From a bacterium (GTDB lineage: Bacteria; Bdellovibrionota_C; UBA2361; OMII01), in the NCBI GenBank assembly GCA_017853915.1, contig JAFMIS010000153.1, positions 1 through 6,245 of the forward strand: a DNA stretch of 6,245 nt, read 5' to 3'. Position numbers and translations under genes: made by a program. The notes beneath the pieces were generated by a model, which saw only the letters and a program-made list of their open reading frames with translations, searched no databases and was not told where the DNA came from. Shown here one piece after another: positions 5,176 through 6,245 of this stretch; within the stretch, counting starts at the first letter, position 1, and the number at the start of each line of letters is the position of its first letter.

Positions 5176-6245
5176 CTACGCCAACTGGATAATATCGTTC
5201 AAGAGCTGGTTGATAGTCGTAATAACTCTCGAACTTGCCTGAAAACCGCGTTGCAGCGTAATGATCTTAACAAACTCAGAGGCGATATCAACGGTGGAGA
5301 GCTCAACTGTGCCAGCTTTCACGCTTCCGTAATTTCCAGCCTCTGGACGACCGATAACAGCCTCTCCTGAGGCAGTGGATGCTGCCATTAAGTTACCACC
5401 AATTCGAGAGAGCCCCTCTTGGTTGGGGAAGGTCGCAAACGCAAGCTGTCCAAGGGTGCTATTCTGACCGTTGGAAAGCAGCGCGGTGATCTTTCCATCA
5501 CCACCCACGCTCAAGCTCTGGACCGACCCGATACCAGTTCCATCTTGCGAGATGGAGACGATATTAGAGTTAGCTGAATACTGCGTCAGCGGGTTAAAGG
5601 TCATCTCAACTGTGCTGGTGTCTGATCCGTTATTCCAGTTGATAGTTGAGGTAATGTCTGGCGTGCCCAGCACAGGGGCCGGACTACGCTGTCCATTACC
5701 GCCAAATGTGATTGTCGCCTGGCCGACCTGTCTCGGGAATCCGGTCTTCGTCAGAGTATTTACAGGATCAACATCTTCATTATTCACATACGCCCGCACG
5801 GTAAACTCGTTGACACCGGTGTGGAAGAACATGAATGTGGTGGAGTGCTTCTGACCCAATGAGTCAAAGATATCAACAACCGTCGAATACTCAGCGAATT
5901 TATTGATATCCGTGTAGGTCGTTGTTGGAGGAACAGCAACTCCAGGATCTGGGATTGATCCAGCGGTTACTAGATTCGAGGATGCGTTAACATTACCAGC
6001 GATAGAGAGGTCCGTAGTTTCAACCGAACTCTGCTGAATATTATTGATATTGATCGGCTCAAGCGCTCCGCTCCCGTTTGTTGGGAATCCGAGCACCGCC
6101 AATCCCTCTTGATTGACAATAAAGCCAGAGGAGTCGAGCTTAAAATTACCAGCGCGTGTGAAGTAACGCTCATCACCCTTAGCCAAAACGAAATAGCCAT
6201 TACCCGCGATACCCAGGTCGAGCGGACGGCCAGTAAACTCCAGCG
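5176..6245 (-). CDS. flgE: Flagellar hook protein FlgE (5' end outside window)
   Basis: The 355 visible residues are the C-terminal bulk of a flagellar hook subunit, exported by the flagellar type III apparatus and polymerised into the hook. The frame continues without a stop to the window edge, so the N-terminus is missing; an apparent TTG start at 6186 is internal. Visible blocks in order start with the hook/rod motif RPLDLGIAGNGYFVL, residues 6-20 of the visible part, then YFTRAGNFKLDSSGF. The D2-type domain around TDINKFAEYSTVVDIFDSLG follows, with HSTTFMFF and later TINWNNGS. The terminal D0 helix is VELSTVDIASEFVKIITLQR, followed by GFQASSRVITTINQLLNDII. The long central domain distinguishes it from rod proteins FlgF and FlgG. 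Family members usually have ELSNVD where this one has ELSTVD. The gene ends in tandem TAG codons, with meaB 27 bases downstream. Earlier hook-operon genes such as flgD may lie beyond the right edge. Confidence 0.92.
   Translation of the reverse strand, partial: LEFTGRPLDLGIAGNGYFVLAKGDERYFTRAGNFKLDSSGFIVNQEGLAVLGFPTNGSGALEPININNIQQSSVETTDLSIAGNVNASSNLVTAGSIPDPGVAVPPTTTYTDINKFAEYSTVVDIFDSLGQKHSTTFMFFHTGVNEFTVRAYVNNEDVDPVNTLTKTGFPRQVGQATITFGGNGQRSPAPVLGTPDITSTINWNNGSDTSTVEMTFNPLTQYSANSNIVSISQDGTGIGSVQSLSVGGDGKITALLSNGQNSTLGQLAFATFPNQEGLSRIGGNLMAASTASGEAVIGRPEAGNYGSVKAGTVELSTVDIASEFVKIITLQRGFQASSRVITTINQLLNDIIQLA

Noticed and set aside
6184..6186. TTG as the start codon of the hook gene
   Set aside because: The frame continues upstream to the edge with the conserved LDLGIAGNGYFV motif, so the TTG is an internal Leu codon and the gene is truncated by the window.

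Overview
The window looks like chromosomal DNA of a flagellated, probably Gram-negative bacterium. The evidence is a flagellar hook protein gene, a MeaB-type GTPase gene and a set of cell-surface or glycan-type genes. I cannot place it more precisely from sequence alone. A metagenome-derived proteobacterial or deltaproteobacterial-like lineage would fit, but this is only an impression from protein style.

Left part (1-3244, + strand) resembles a surface-polysaccharide or glycan-modification neighbourhood. It holds a 285-base segment with no clear gene, then two adjacent class I SAM-dependent methyltransferases of different subfamilies (286-960 and 969-1619, 8 bases apart). Next comes a 410-base stretch (1620-2029) with broken open frames that look like the remains of a gene. 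It ends with a multi-pass membrane protein resembling GT-C glycosyltransferases (2093-3244). Methyltransferases beside such a protein suggest modification or capping of a surface glycan, but no acceptor can be read from the sequence.

Centre (3245-3485) is a gap between convergent genes. It has an imperfect stem-loop, a pair of TTGCAC repeats and an orphan Shine-Dalgarno-like AGGAGG, but no gene I can support.

Right part (3486-6245, - strand) is compact and well conserved. In transcription order it reads flgE (5' end outside the window), then meaB 27 bases later, then a pirin-family cupin gene 13 bases later. The tight same-strand spacing suggests one transcript. Hook protein, a B12-mutase G-protein chaperone and pirin have no known common pathway, so this may be chance operon stacking or an unrecognised link.

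The window has no tRNA, rRNA, CRISPR array, insertion sequence or recognisable phage gene. I see no clear new defence or mobile system. The most unusual points are the decayed segment at 1621-1907, the flgE-meaB-pirin arrangement, the internal TLSQRC...WGSV repeat in the membrane protein, and a 10-base copy of the 16S rRNA 3' tail ahead of that gene.
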